Shown in pieces: positions 43,852 through 52,306 of a stretch of DNA of 64,000 bases. The notes under the pieces were generated by a model. That model was not told the DNA's origin. It ran no database searches and saw only the letters and a program-made list of their open reading frames with translations. The stretch's first letter is position 1. Every line of letters starts with the position of its first letter. The translations under genes were made by a program, and so were the position numbers. This DNA comes from Exiguobacterium sp. (GTDB lineage Bacteria > Bacillota > Bacilli > Exiguobacteriales > Exiguobacteriaceae). The stretch spans positions 1-64,000 of the forward strand of contig NZ_JAFIFD010000042.1 of the NCBI RefSeq assembly GCF_020832205.1, written 5' to 3'.

Positions 43852-44472
43852 ATGAACGTAGTAAAAATCACATCAGGCTTGGCGCAAGAAAACGGGTATG
43901 TCGTGGAACAAGACGGTACGGTCGTCATCATCGACCCGGGAACCGATGACCCGCGCTTCTTTGAAGCGGTAGAACGCTTCGGTGGAGTGCAGGCGATCTT
44001 GTTGACGCATGCCCATTTCGATCATATCGGTGGGATCGATGCGCTTCGCGACCGCTATAACGTCCCGGTCTACATCCACGAGGCCGAACGAACGTGGCTC
44101 ATGGACGATGAAAAGAACGGCGCCGCGAAATTCCATTTGCCTTACGCATCCATGCGGCCGGCCGAGCGAGTCTACCAAGGGAAATCGTTGCAAATCGGTG
44201 CTCTCGAGTTCGGTCTTCATCATACTCCAGGCCACTCGCCAGGAAGCGTCACACTTCACGCGGCGGATGCTGGCGTCGCGTTTTGCGGAGATCTCATTTT
44301 CAAACAGTCGGTCGGGCGGACGGACCTGTACGGAGGGGAGCAAGCGACGCTTCTCGGTTCGATCGACCGCATCCGTCAACTGTTGCCACCCGAGACCGTC
44401 CTTTATTCCGGGCACGGACCAAAAACGACACTTGAAGCTGAAATCCGGTCCAATCCGTTTTTCAGCCGGTAA
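43852..44472 (+). CDS. yqgX: MBL-fold metallohydrolase (YqgX-like)
   Basis: 206 residues, glyoxalase II-like beta-lactamase fold. The zinc motif is THAHFDHIGG, with further ligands in HHTPGHSPGS, FCGDLIF and YSGHGP. Members of this group act on thioesters or have unknown substrates; a bacillithiol-linked role has been suggested for the family in Bacillus. AAGGAGGTG precedes the ATG. The gene order equals yqgX in B. subtilis. Confidence 0.88.
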   Translation: MNVVKITSGLAQENGYVVEQDGTVVIIDPGTDDPRFFEAVERFGGVQAILLTHAHFDHIGGIDALRDRYNVPVYIHEAERTWLMDDEKNGAAKFHLPYASMRPAERVYQGKSLQIGALEFGLHHTPGHSPGSVTLHAADAGVAFCGDLIFKQSVGRTDLYGGEQATLLGSIDRIRQLLPPETVLYSGHGPKTTLEAEIRSNPFFSR

Positions 44473-44518
44473 ATGTAAAAAAAGATTGTCTCTTGGCGAG
44501 ACAATCTTTTTTTACATT
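44473..44518. terminator. Bidirectional terminator between yqgX and yqgY
   Basis: ATGTAAAAAAAGATTGTCTC pairs with its complement around a 5-base loop; the convergent yqgY stop lies at its edge. Confidence 0.88.
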
Positions 44519-44775
44519 TGGAAGTTACTCCAATACGTGAAGACGACGAAGAATACAGTCAAGTAAGCCCCGAACACGTATACATACGTTTTTTCAGTCA
44601 ACTTCAAGTAGCCTAGTGCGACGAAGAAAATAGTTTGAGCTAAAAAGACAAGACCCATTACGACGAAGTCACCAGTATGTTCGCTGCTGCTTTGATCTCC
44701 ACCGAGTGCGCCCACGAAAGCAAGCGCCGCGATCAATCCAGTCCAAAAACCAAGGACACGGTACATTCTCGCCAT
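44512..44775 (-). CDS. yqgY: DUF2626 membrane protein (YqgY-like)
   Basis: 87 residues with three likely helices (FWTGLIAALAFVGALGG, FVVMGLVFLAQTIFFVALGYL, YVYVFGAYLTVFFVVFTYW). The start MARMYRVLGFWTG is typical of DUF2626. Function unknown. It is convergent with yqgX and diverges from the Spx-like gene, as in B. subtilis yqgY and yqgZ. Confidence 0.88.
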   Translation of the reverse strand: MARMYRVLGFWTGLIAALAFVGALGGDQSSSEHTGDFVVMGLVFLAQTIFFVALGYLKLTEKTYVYVFGAYLTVFFVVFTYWSNFQM

Positions 44776-44909
44776 GTTAATCCCCCCATACGTACATTAT
44801 TCCATTCTCATTCACTATTTTACCAACACATTAAAAAAAATGCTATGAAAACGTGTGAATTGAGCAAAATAATCGTGAAAAAAATGTGAAATTTAAGAGT
44901 GGCGAAGGG

Positions 44910-44972
44910 TTGTACAAAAAAATAAAAAAAGTTGTACAAATACTGTACATAATTGTCCAACCGTTGTATAAT
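44910..44972 (+). repeat. Phased TGTACA-type palindromes at the spx-like promoter
   Basis: TGTACA cores start at 44911, 44933 and 44944, then TGTCCA at 44954 and TGTATA at 44965, i.e. steps of 22, 11, 10 and 11 bp. The first two are full TTGTACAA palindromes. The last units make up a possible promoter TGTACA-N17-TATAAT (44944-44972). No known Bacillus operator of this form comes to mind. Confidence 0.6.
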
Positions 44973-45025
44973 CAACTTACACACACTGAACGACCGGGAA
45001 CACATCTCATAAGGAGGCTTTAACA

Positions 45026-45412
45026 ATGGCAAATGAACTGATGTTTTATACGTATCCAAGCTGTACTTCATGCCGGAAGACGAAGGCATTTTTACAAGAC
45101 CAGCAACTCAACGTGAGCGAACGTCATATTTTCCGTGACGCCCCTTCGGTCGACGAACTGTTGACGTTGTTGACACTTTGTGACAACGGAGTCGAATCCC
45201 TTCTCGCCACACGGAGTCAAGCGTTCAAACAGTTGGACGTCGATGTCGATGACTTGAAATTGAGCGAGTTGCTTCAACTCATGAGTGAAAACCCTAAATT
45301 GTTGAAGCGCCCGATCTTGACGGACGGGAAAGAAGTGATTGTCGGTTACGACAAAGTATCGATTGAGACGTATGCCCGCCGCCATGACCTCACAACTTCA
45401 AACGTTTCCTAA
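45026..45412 (+). CDS. ArsC/Spx-family regulator (MgsR-like)
   Basis: 128 residues with the thioredoxin-like redox motif CTSC at about residues 12-15 and KRPILTDGKEVIVGYD near the end. Spx and MgsR bind the RNA polymerase alpha subunit to redirect transcription under thiol or sigma-B stress. The position matches yqgZ (mgsR), between yqgY and comGA. The gene order favours MgsR, but general Spx function is possible. AAGGAGG precedes the ATG; a phased repeat array lies upstream. Confidence 0.82.
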   Translation: MANELMFYTYPSCTSCRKTKAFLQDQQLNVSERHIFRDAPSVDELLTLLTLCDNGVESLLATRSQAFKQLDVDVDDLKLSELLQLMSENPKLLKRPILTDGKEVIVGYDKVSIETYARRHDLTTSNVS

Positions 45413-45415
45413 AAC

Positions 45416-45449
45416 AAGTCCACTTTTCAAAAGGTGGGCTTTTTTTTTA
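45416..45449 (+). terminator. Terminator after the spx-like gene
   Basis: AAGTCCACTTTT-c-AAAAGGTGGGCTT with a run of T. Confidence 0.82.
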
Positions 45450-45480
45450 TGCTTTCTGTGAGGTGGGGGAGATGAAAGTG

Positions 45481-46290
45481 ATGACGGCACGACTCGTCGA
45501 GGCGGCGAGGGCATTACGGGCAAGCGACGTGCATTTCATGCCGGCCGGCGAACAAGTGGCGGTCCACGTTCGCTTTGGGAGCCGTTTACAAGTGATTGAG
45601 ACGATGACGCGGTTCGACTATGAGCGGTTGACGTTACATATGAAATATTGGTGTTCACTCACAGAAACCGACCACCGCGTCCCGCAATCAGGAATGTATG
45701 ACGCGGGTACGGCGGTCGTGCGTGTCACGTTCCTCCCGTCCTTCGAACATGTCCTCATGTCGTGGCGGTTACCAAACGCGTCGTATCAATTACGGGACTT
45801 GGTGACAGAAGAAGACGCGAGACGATTCGAGGCGATGGCCGAGCTTCGTCGCGGCTTGTTCATCATTGGCGGTGCGACCGGTGCCGGGAAGACGACGGTG
45901 CTCTATGCGTTGCTCGAACAGATGAACAACCGGCGCATCGTCACAATTGAAAATCCGCCTGAGCAGCAAGTGCCCGGCGTGATCCAACTTGAAGTGAACG
46001 TGTTGGCCGGTCTTGATCATCGCCAGTTGTTGAAGGAGACGCTCCGGGCCGACCCCGATGTCATCGTCATCGGGGAGGTGAGGACGAGTGAAGAGTTGCA
46101 CGTAGCCCATGATGCGGCACTGAGCGGACATTTGACGATGGTGACGTTTCATACATCGACGATCGAAGACGGCGAACGACGGCTCAAACAGCTCGTCGGA
46201 ACGATGGATGTCGCACGGCATTGGTGCGTGCTCAGCCGAGAAGAAGGAGTGAGTTGTTCATGGTCGATACCCGAGCCAACAATGAACTGA
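45481..46290 (+). CDS. comGA: Competence pseudopilus ATPase ComGA, short form
   Basis: PilB/GspE-type ATPase driving the DNA-uptake pseudopilus. I start it at the ATG at 45481, nine bases after GGGGGAG. Walker A is GGATGAGKTT, the Walker B region is DPDVIVIGEVR, and the His box is SGHLTMVTFHT. The protein has 269 residues where B. subtilis ComGA has about 356: sequence soon after the His box ends, and the reading frame runs 31 bases into comGB. The C-terminal domain is therefore missing or lost by a frameshift. Confidence 0.82.
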   Translation: MTARLVEAARALRASDVHFMPAGEQVAVHVRFGSRLQVIETMTRFDYERLTLHMKYWCSLTETDHRVPQSGMYDAGTAVVRVTFLPSFEHVLMSWRLPNASYQLRDLVTEEDARRFEAMAELRRGLFIIGGATGAGKTTVLYALLEQMNNRRIVTIENPPEQQVPGVIQLEVNVLAGLDHRQLLKETLRADPDVIVIGEVRTSEELHVAHDAALSGHLTMVTFHTSTIEDGERRLKQLVGTMDVARHWCVLSREEGVSCSWSIPEPTMN

Positions 46291-47234
46291 ACACGATCCG
46301 GCGATTCCTGCGGCTCCAGGCCAGGGGTGTCGGATTAAAAAAGACGTTTGAAACGCTTGAATTACATGAACGGGGACGGGACAGACGGACGGTATATGAG
46401 ATGCGGCTGAAGCTTGAAGGCGGGGCCCCTCTATCGGAAGTGTTCGCCGGACTCATCAAAGATGGACGGATGCAGGAACTGCTCGAGACGGCTGAGCGGG
46501 GGCATCACTTCATCGAAGGGCTTGAACAAGTGCTCGCCTTATCGACGATGCGCCGATCGCTCGAGCAAGAATTACGGCAGCTCGCCCGTTATCCGCTCGT
46601 CATTCTGACGATGCTGTTCGGCTTGGGCACGATTTACGCCCTTTATATCTTCCCGAAGCTTCTTGCCATGGTCGAGCTTGAGCAGATGAACGGGATGAAC
46701 GCTGTTTTACTGTCGAAAGGGTTTTTCCCCGGATTGTTTCTTGCCGTCGTCCTGACGGCGGGGGGGCTTTACGCGTCCGGAAAGCGTGGGTGGGTCCGTG
46801 TCCCGATCATCGAACGCGGGCAACGTCTATACGTGACCTACTTGTTCGTCAGTGAACTGTCATTGTTGCGGGAAGGGCAAGCCTCGGTTAGGACCATCGT
46901 GGAACGATTGGCAAACGGCGAAGGGGAAGTAGCCTCGATGGCGAAGCGAATGCACGACCGTATGTCTTCCGGACTCGAGCTAGAGGAGGCGGCGCGGGCG
47001 GAACAGCTCCTTGACCATGAAGTTGTCAGCTTGTTCGGTGTCGGCACGGTGAGCGGCGAGCTCGGGATGATCATGTCGCTACACCGTGACCTCGTCTTCG
47101 AAGAGATGGAGCTGTACTGGAAACAACTTATCGCGAAAACGGAACCGGCGCTATATGGGTTGTTGACGGTCATGGTGACGATGATGTTTTATACGATCTA
47201 TTTGCCGGTCCAGCTGATCATGAACCAATTATGA
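46260..47234 (+). CDS. comGB: Competence pseudopilus membrane platform protein ComGB
   Basis: Inner-membrane PilC/GspF-type platform, 324 residues, the usual length. I start it at the ATG at 46260 behind AGAAGGAG, inside the end of comGA. Helices include YPLVILTMLFGLGTIYALYIF, FFPGLFLAVVLTAGGLYA and LYGLLTVMVTMMFYTIYLP. The second T2SSF repeat is in its C-terminal half. It is followed after 12 bases by comGC. Confidence 0.88.
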   Translation: MVDTRANNELNTIRRFLRLQARGVGLKKTFETLELHERGRDRRTVYEMRLKLEGGAPLSEVFAGLIKDGRMQELLETAERGHHFIEGLEQVLALSTMRRSLEQELRQLARYPLVILTMLFGLGTIYALYIFPKLLAMVELEQMNGMNAVLLSKGFFPGLFLAVVLTAGGLYASGKRGWVRVPIIERGQRLYVTYLFVSELSLLREGQASVRTIVERLANGEGEVASMAKRMHDRMSSGLELEEAARAEQLLDHEVVSLFGVGTVSGELGMIMSLHRDLVFEEMELYWKQLIAKTEPALYGLLTVMVTMMFYTIYLPVQLIMNQL

Positions 47235-47246
47235 GGAGGAATTCAC

Positions 47247-47558
47247 ATGAACCGAATGAAGGCAGAGCAAGGATTCACACTCGTCGAGATGGCGGCGGTG
47301 TTGCTCATCATTTCCGTATTGTTGCTGTTGCTCGTCCCGTCGATGTCGGACGGCAAAAGTCGGGCCGACAGTGTAAGTTGTGAAGGCAGCGTCCGCATCG
47401 TCGAGTCCGAGATCAATTTGTATTACGCCGAGCACAAGGCGTATCCGGAATCACTCGCCGTCATTAAGCGAAACGGTTCCGGCGACCCGCTCACATACAG
47501 CTGTCAGTCGATGACGTATACGTACGCTCCCACGACCGGTACGTTGACGAAGCAATGA
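47247..47558 (+). CDS. comGC: Major competence pseudopilin ComGC
   Basis: Main subunit of the competence pilus, 103 residues. The prepilin peptidase motif is QGFTLVEM with Glu at +5, followed by a hydrophobic helix (AAVLLIISVLLLLLVPS). Two cysteines (SCEG and YSCQ) may form the structural disulfide. AGGAGG precedes the ATG. The stop overlaps comGD by four bases. Confidence 0.92.
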   Translation: MNRMKAEQGFTLVEMAAVLLIISVLLLLLVPSMSDGKSRADSVSCEGSVRIVESEINLYYAEHKAYPESLAVIKRNGSGDPLTYSCQSMTYTYAPTTGTLTKQ

Positions 47559-47989
47559 AAGACGGGTACACGTTCGTCGAGATGGCAGCTGTCCTCGTGA
47601 TCTTGTCGATGCTGTTGCTCATAGCGATGCCGAGCGTCCGTTCTGTCGAGCGCCTCGCCTTGGTCGACTTCACCGAGGCGCTGCTCGCGGACATCGCCGA
47701 AGTCGGACAATACCCGTACGTCGCCTCCGATGAGAAATGTGTGCCTCGTTTGCGTTGGTACATCAAAGAACGGCGTTATCACATCACGTGCGGGTTGACC
47801 TCGATCAAAACGGTGAGAGTACCAGATGGCGTCGACATCAGCCTGCCGACGACGAGTGACATCGTGTTCTCGAAGACGGCAGCGACGTACGCCGGACAAT
47901 GGAAGTTTTCTTCGGGACAGTTGGCTGTCACGCTGAAGTTTCGCATGGGCACTTACGAGCCGGAGGTGATCCGCAGTGAGGGATGGTGA
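47555..47989 (+). CDS. comGD: Minor competence pseudopilin ComGD
   Basis: 144 residues with prepilin motif DGYTFVEM and helix AAVLVILSMLLLIAMPSV directly at the N-terminus. Cysteines are at EKCVP and ITCGL. ATGA overlap with comGC and a short overlap with comGE show a compact operon. The assignment as ComGD is by order and by the pseudopilin motif; sequence similarity among minor pseudopilins is low. Confidence 0.85.
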   Translation: MKDGYTFVEMAAVLVILSMLLLIAMPSVRSVERLALVDFTEALLADIAEVGQYPYVASDEKCVPRLRWYIKERRYHITCGLTSIKTVRVPDGVDISLPTTSDIVFSKTAATYAGQWKFSSGQLAVTLKFRMGTYEPEVIRSEGW

Positions 47990-48212
47990 ACAAGGGGTCA
48001 CGTTTTGGGAAGTTTGTCTCAGTCTGACCCTCCTGCTCGGTTGGGGCGGTGTGCTCGTCCCGTTCGTCGAGGCCGGGAACGAACGCGTCGCCCGTCTTGA
48101 AATGACGGTTCGCATATATGAACGATTGCAAGGGGAGGTGGTGAAGGATGCGGACGAACCGGGCGGACGATTGGCAGTTTGCGAAGGTGACCATTGCCTC
48201 CCGACATTGTGA
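47976..48212 (+). CDS. comGE: Minor competence pseudopilin ComGE
   Basis: 78 residues from a GTG behind GGAGGTG. It has a prepilin-like motif EQGVTFWEV with Glu at +5 and a hydrophobic helix (CLSLTLLLGWGGVLVPF). It overlaps comGD and comGF. The short length and weak motif make the name depend on operon position. Confidence 0.75.
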   Translation: MRDGEQGVTFWEVCLSLTLLLGWGGVLVPFVEAGNERVARLEMTVRIYERLQGEVVKDADEPGGRLAVCEGDHCLPTL

Positions 48213-48642
48213 ATCAGGATTTACGCTGCTCGAGCTGACGTTCACGTTGCTCCTCGTCCCGTTGTTCATTGCTTTGCTCGTCCATATGCTGGCGTTCGGC
48301 GGGGCGCTTTATGAGCAGCCTCGAGGGAACGTGACGATGACGCCGCAGCTGTTCGTTCGAAAAGTCATCGACAGCCGGGACTGCACGGTCAACGACGGAC
48401 GGCTCGCCGGGGTGTATGTGCGGCCCGACAAGACGACGTGGGCGTGGACGTTGAAACAGATTAACGGCAACTTGGTCATGGTCGGAGAGGGAGGAGGGAA
48501 TCTGCTATTTATAAGAGGAATCGATCGCTATCACGTCGAAACGGTAGGGAGCGGTTATCGGGTGCGGTGGGCCGATGCGACCGGGGAACGAGAAAAGTAT
48601 GTCATGTGCATGAGGGCGGCTTCTTTCTCATCTCTTCTTTGA
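48148..48642 (+). CDS. comGF: Minor competence pseudopilin ComGF
   Basis: 164 residues. A 24-residue leader precedes the prepilin motif SGFTLLEL and a helix (TFTLLLVPLFIALLVHML). The C-terminal part is rich in beta structure, with DRYHVE and a Trp-containing segment. The ATG at 48148 has GGGGAGG upstream. It overlaps comGE by 65 bases and comGG by 37, unusually strong overlaps for this operon. Confidence 0.82.
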   Translation: MRTNRADDWQFAKVTIASRHCESGFTLLELTFTLLLVPLFIALLVHMLAFGGALYEQPRGNVTMTPQLFVRKVIDSRDCTVNDGRLAGVYVRPDKTTWAWTLKQINGNLVMVGEGGGNLLFIRGIDRYHVETVGSGYRVRWADATGEREKYVMCMRAASFSSLL

Positions 48643-48908
48643 TCGTCGTGACGTGGATACTCGGTGCGGCTTTATTTTGGTATACTGATATCGAACGAAC
48701 GACGGAGCGTCTCGCGCTCGACGTCCTCGCCATCCGGTTCGAGGCCCATCTGCTCGTGGCGAAAAAGCAGTGCCGGACGGTCCCGCTCACCTTGACGAGA
48801 CCGACCGGCACCGTCACTTGCCGCCCGCTCGGCGCAGGGACAGCAGAAGTCGAGATTTGGCTCGAGACGGGAGAACGCCATAAAGAGGTGATCTATTTTG
48901 ATGAGTAG
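48606..48908 (+). CDS. comGG: Minor competence pseudopilin ComGG
   Basis: About 100 residues from a GTG at 48606, chosen because it leaves a short leader HEGG before the hydrophobic helix FFLISSLIVVTWILGAALFW; an upstream GTG at 48567 would add 13 residues. No Glu at +5, as is usual for ComGG. Two cysteines (QCRT and TCRP) may form a disulfide. It ends inside the start of aroK. Confidence 0.72.
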   Translation: MHEGGFFLISSLIVVTWILGAALFWYTDIERTTERLALDVLAIRFEAHLLVAKKQCRTVPLTLTRPTGTVTCRPLGAGTAEVEIWLETGERHKEVIYFDE

Positions 48909-49386
48909 ACCGTTTTACATCATCGGTTTTATGGGTACAGGTAAATCAAGCTTAAAACGATATTTGGAAACAACGAATCAAGTCATTGATTTGGATGAGG
49001 TGTTTGAGCGGCGCTACGGGACGAACATCGCGACTTATTTCGCCTGTCACGGCGAAGAGGCTTTTCGCCAACGCGAGACCGAGTTACTCCGGACGGTCAG
49101 CGCCGATTTCATCGTGACTGGAGGAGGGGTCGTCGAACGGGCGGAAAATCTCGAGTGGATGCTACATAACGGCACCGTCGTCGCTCTCGACTTGCCGTTT
49201 GAGACGTGCTGGGAGAGGATCCGTCATTCGGACCGTCCGCTCGTCAAACGGGGAAAAGATAGTGTGAAGGCACTCTATGAAAGACGTCGCCCTTTGTACG
49301 CGCAAGCGCATCTCGTAATGGACGCTTCGCTCGGGACAATGGCGATCGCCGATGAACTATATCGCTTGAAGGAGGAAAATAAATGA
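48901..49386 (+). CDS. aroK: Shikimate kinase
   Basis: Phosphorylates shikimate in the chorismate pathway. 161 residues from the ATG at 48901. P-loop GFMGTGKSS, the Asp and Arg of the shikimate site in DLDEVFERR, the Walker B-type VTGGGVV and the lid DRPLV are all present. It overlaps the end of comGG by eight bases. AroQ, another enzyme of this pathway, is at 57.2 kb. Confidence 0.93.
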   Translation: MSRPFYIIGFMGTGKSSLKRYLETTNQVIDLDEVFERRYGTNIATYFACHGEEAFRQRETELLRTVSADFIVTGGGVVERAENLEWMLHNGTVVALDLPFETCWERIRHSDRPLVKRGKDSVKALYERRRPLYAQAHLVMDASLGTMAIADELYRLKEENK

Positions 49387-49721
49387 TTTGGATCAATCTT
49401 GCCATTATCGTGCTCGCACTTCTCGGGCTCGGCCTATACGGCTTTTTACTTTACAAGAAGAAGATGGCGGGTGACGTTCGTCGCGTCAAACGACTGACCG
49501 AGCGGTTTCAAATTCGGATCAATGTGATCCAGCAACTCATCGATGACATCAAGCGTCATGTCGATACGGTTAACAAATCCGTGACTGAGATGAAGCGTCT
49601 GTCGGTCAAAGTGAAGGACGAGTCACTTGAATTGAAAGATGCCTCAATCGGATTGACGAAAGAAATCAAACGGACCGCCGGAATCGAAAGCTCGACCGTT
49701 TCCACCGAGAGTAAAATATGA
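49383..49721 (+). CDS. Small membrane-anchored coiled-coil protein, unknown
   Basis: 112 residues: one N-terminal helix (IWINLAIIVLALLGLGLYGFLLY), then a heptad-rich cytoplasmic part from about residue 35 to 95. It resembles DUF948-type proteins in layout but I cannot confirm this. It overlaps aroK by four bases and is followed by a terminator, so it closes the comG-aroK operon. No function is known to me. Confidence 0.7.
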   Translation: MIWINLAIIVLALLGLGLYGFLLYKKKMAGDVRRVKRLTERFQIRINVIQQLIDDIKRHVDTVNKSVTEMKRLSVKVKDESLELKDASIGLTKEIKRTAGIESSTVSTESKI

Positions 49722-49727
49722 AATAAT

Positions 49728-49772
49728 GAGGATGAAAACGTTTTCGTTTTCCATCCTCTTTCTTTTTGCCCG
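49728..49772 (+). terminator. Terminator of the comG-aroK operon
   Basis: GAGGATGaaAAC pairs with GTTttCCATCCTC, followed by T-rich sequence. Confidence 0.78.
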
Positions 49773-49869
49773 CTTTAGGCTATGCAACGGCGAAGAAAAT
49801 TGATAGAGTGATAGTGAAAACGAAATATTTCACGATATTCTATACTTATGTTCGGGATTGGGGGATATT

Positions 49870-50943
49870 ATGGAGAAAGTTACGTTGAAACGTACGCCTT
49901 TGTATGAATTGATTGCTCCGAAGGCGAAGATGGTGGAGTTTGCGGGGTTTGATATGCCGATCATGTTCTCTTCAATTAAGGAAGAGCATGTCGCCGTGCG
50001 AGAAGACGTCGGCATGTTCGACGTGTCGCATATGGGAGAGATTCGAGTCGAAGGACCGGACGCTTTGGCGGCCGTCCAACGACTCGTGACGAACGATGTA
50101 TCGAAACTTCACATCGGTCAAGCGCAATATAACTTGTTCTGTCTACCGAATGGGGGAGTCGTCGATGACTTGCTCGTCTATCGACTCGATGAGGACGCCT
50201 TCTGGCTCGTCGTCAACGCCTCGAACATTGAAAAAGACGTGGCGCACGTGAACGAGTACGCAACGGGAGACGTCACGGTGACGGATGAGTCGGATGCATA
50301 TGGTCAAATCGCGATTCAAGGACCGAACGCCGAGGCGGTACTCTCGCGGATCACTGATTTGCCGTTGCATGAGATCAAGTTTTTCCGTTTCTTGACGGGC
50401 GACGTGGCCGGTGTGACGACAATCGTCTCAAGAAGCGGTTACACGGGTGAAGACGGGTTCGAACTTTACGCCAAAGCGGAACAGATGCCGCATATCTGGT
50501 CAGCGCTCGAAGCTGAAGGGGTGACGCCGTGTGGGCTCGGTGCCCGTGACACATTACGATTTGAGGCGTGCCTCCCGCTTTACGGCCACGAGCTTGATGA
50601 GACGGTCACTCCGTTTGAGGCGAATTTGAACTTCGCGGTCAAACTTGATACCGACTTCATTGGAAAAGACGCGCTCGTTGAGCAAAAAGAAAATATCCCA
50701 CAACGTCTTATCGGCTTGAAGCTGCTCGGTCGCGGCATCGCGCGCCAAGGGGCGACTGTCGAGTTTGATGGGGAAGCGATTGGGGTCGTGACGACGGGGA
50801 CGATGCCGCCGACAGTGAATGAATCGATCGCCTGGGCACGCGTCGACCGCCGTTATATCGAACAAACGAACTTCGTCGTCGACGTTCGGGGCAAAAAAAT
50901 AGAAGCCGAACGAGTACCGACACCGTTTTATAAACGTAAATGA
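49870..50943 (+). CDS. gcvT: Aminomethyltransferase (glycine cleavage T protein)
   Basis: Transfers the methylene of the H-protein-bound intermediate to tetrahydrofolate, releasing ammonia. 357 residues from the ATG at 49870; the earlier TTG at 49858 only adds four codons. Family motifs: DMPIMFSSIKEEH, DVSHMGE, SRSGYTGEDGFEL and GLGARDTLRFEA. It starts the gcvT-gcvPA-gcvPB operon. The 148-base upstream gap shows no glycine riboswitch. The H protein gene is not in this window. Confidence 0.95.
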   Translation: MEKVTLKRTPLYELIAPKAKMVEFAGFDMPIMFSSIKEEHVAVREDVGMFDVSHMGEIRVEGPDALAAVQRLVTNDVSKLHIGQAQYNLFCLPNGGVVDDLLVYRLDEDAFWLVVNASNIEKDVAHVNEYATGDVTVTDESDAYGQIAIQGPNAEAVLSRITDLPLHEIKFFRFLTGDVAGVTTIVSRSGYTGEDGFELYAKAEQMPHIWSALEAEGVTPCGLGARDTLRFEACLPLYGHELDETVTPFEANLNFAVKLDTDFIGKDALVEQKENIPQRLIGLKLLGRGIARQGATVEFDGEAIGVVTTGTMPPTVNESIAWARVDRRYIEQTNFVVDVRGKKIEAERVPTPFYKRK

Positions 50944-50959
50944 TACAGGGGGATTCAGA

Positions 50960-52306
50960 ATGAACAGAATGGAATTTCGCTATTTACCGATGACGGAGCA
51001 AGATGAGCGTGACATGTTGCAGACCATCGGGGTTGAGTCGATCGAAGAGTTGCTCGAAGACATCCCGGCCTCGCTCCGTGAGACGGCGTCGCTGTCTGCG
51101 ATCGGGGCACCACTGCCGGAAGTTGATCTCGTGCGGCATATGTCGAAGCTCGCGGAGAAGAACTTGCACACGAAGTCGCATCCGAGTTTCCTCGGCGCGG
51201 GCATGTACGACCATTTGTCACCGAGCGTCATGAATCATATGTTGCTCCGCTCTGAATTTTACACGGCATATACACCTTATCAGCCTGAAATCTCACAAGG
51301 AGAATTGCAAGCGATGTTCGAGTTTCAGACGATGATCTGTGAACTGACTGGCATGGACGTCGCCAACTCGTCGATGTACGACGGCATCACGGCGCTGGCC
51401 GAGGCGACATATCTTGCGAGCGCCCATACGAAGAAGAAGCGAGTCATCGTATCGGGAGCCGTCCACCCAGAAGCGAAAGACGTCATCGAGACGTATGCCG
51501 GGGGTCCTGGATTGAACGTCGAGTTCACCCCGGTCGCCGATGGATTGACCGATGTGACGAACCTCGACTTGACCGACGCTTCATGTCTCGTCGTGCAATA
51601 TCCGAACTTCTACGGTCGAATCGAAGACTTGGCCGTGCTCGCCCAAGCGGCGCATGACGCGGGAGCGCTGTTCGTCGTTTCAAGCAACCCGCTCGCGCTC
51701 GGTATTTTGGAGTCACCTGGTGCGCTCGGGGCCGACATCACGGTCGGGGATGCTCAACCGTTCGGGATCCCGCAAAGCTTCGGGGGGCCGTCGTGTGGTT
51801 ACTTCGCCGTGAAACAAGCACTCATGCGCAAACTCCCAGGCCGCCTCGTCGGGCAGACTGTTGATGAAGACGGAAAACGCGGCTTTGTTTTGACGTTACA
51901 GGCCCGTGAACAACATATCCGGCGTGACAAGGCGACGTCGAACATTTGCTCGAACCAGGCGCTCAATGCGCTCGCCGCATCGATCACGATGTCCGCGCTC
52001 GGCAAGTATGGGATTCGCGACATGGCCGTTCGAAACATGCAAACGGCGCATTATATGAAAGAGTCGCTTAAAACGGCTGGATATACGATTGCCGACGAAG
52101 GGCCGATGTTCAATGAGTTCGTCGTCGATTTCAACGTCGATGCCGATGAAGTGTCACGCCATTTGTTAGACAACGGGATCATCGGCGGCTTGCCGCTCGG
52201 AACGTATGAATCAGCTCGCCGCACACACATGCTCGTTTGCGCGACCGAGCTTCGGACGAAAGAAGAGATCGATCGCTTTATCGAAGTCGTTGGGGGGATG
52301 AACTGA
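50960..52306 (+). CDS. gcvPA: Glycine dehydrogenase (decarboxylating) subunit 1
   Basis: N-terminal half of the split P protein, which decarboxylates glycine with PLP. 448 residues with [40 protein letters not shown] and [18 protein letters not shown]. The split form is standard in Bacilli. GGGGG precedes the ATG. Its stop and the gcvPB start overlap in TGATG. Confidence 0.95.
   Translation: MNRMEFRYLPMTEQDERDMLQTIGVESIEELLEDIPASLRETASLSAIGAPLPEVDLVRHMSKLAEKNLHTKSHPSFLGAGMYDHLSPSVMNHMLLRSEFYTAYTPYQPEISQGELQAMFEFQTMICELTGMDVANSSMYDGITALAEATYLASAHTKKKRVIVSGAVHPEAKDVIETYAGGPGLNVEFTPVADGLTDVTNLDLTDASCLVVQYPNFYGRIEDLAVLAQAAHDAGALFVVSSNPLALGILESPGALGADITVGDAQPFGIPQSFGGPSCGYFAVKQALMRKLPGRLVGQTVDEDGKRGFVLTLQAREQHIRRDKATSNICSNQALNALAASITMSALGKYGIRDMAVRNMQTAHYMKESLKTAGYTIADEGPMFNEFVVDFNVDADEVSRHLLDNGIIGGLPLGTYESARRTHMLVCATELRTKEEIDRFIEVVGGMN

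Noticed and set aside
49732-49746. cre-like ATGAAAACGTTTTCG
   Set aside because: It is inside the terminator stem of the comG-aroK operon, which explains its symmetry.
49821-49863. PurR-like CGAA and TTCGG elements before gcvT
   Set aside because: Both boxes have mismatches and are 26 bases apart instead of 16-17.
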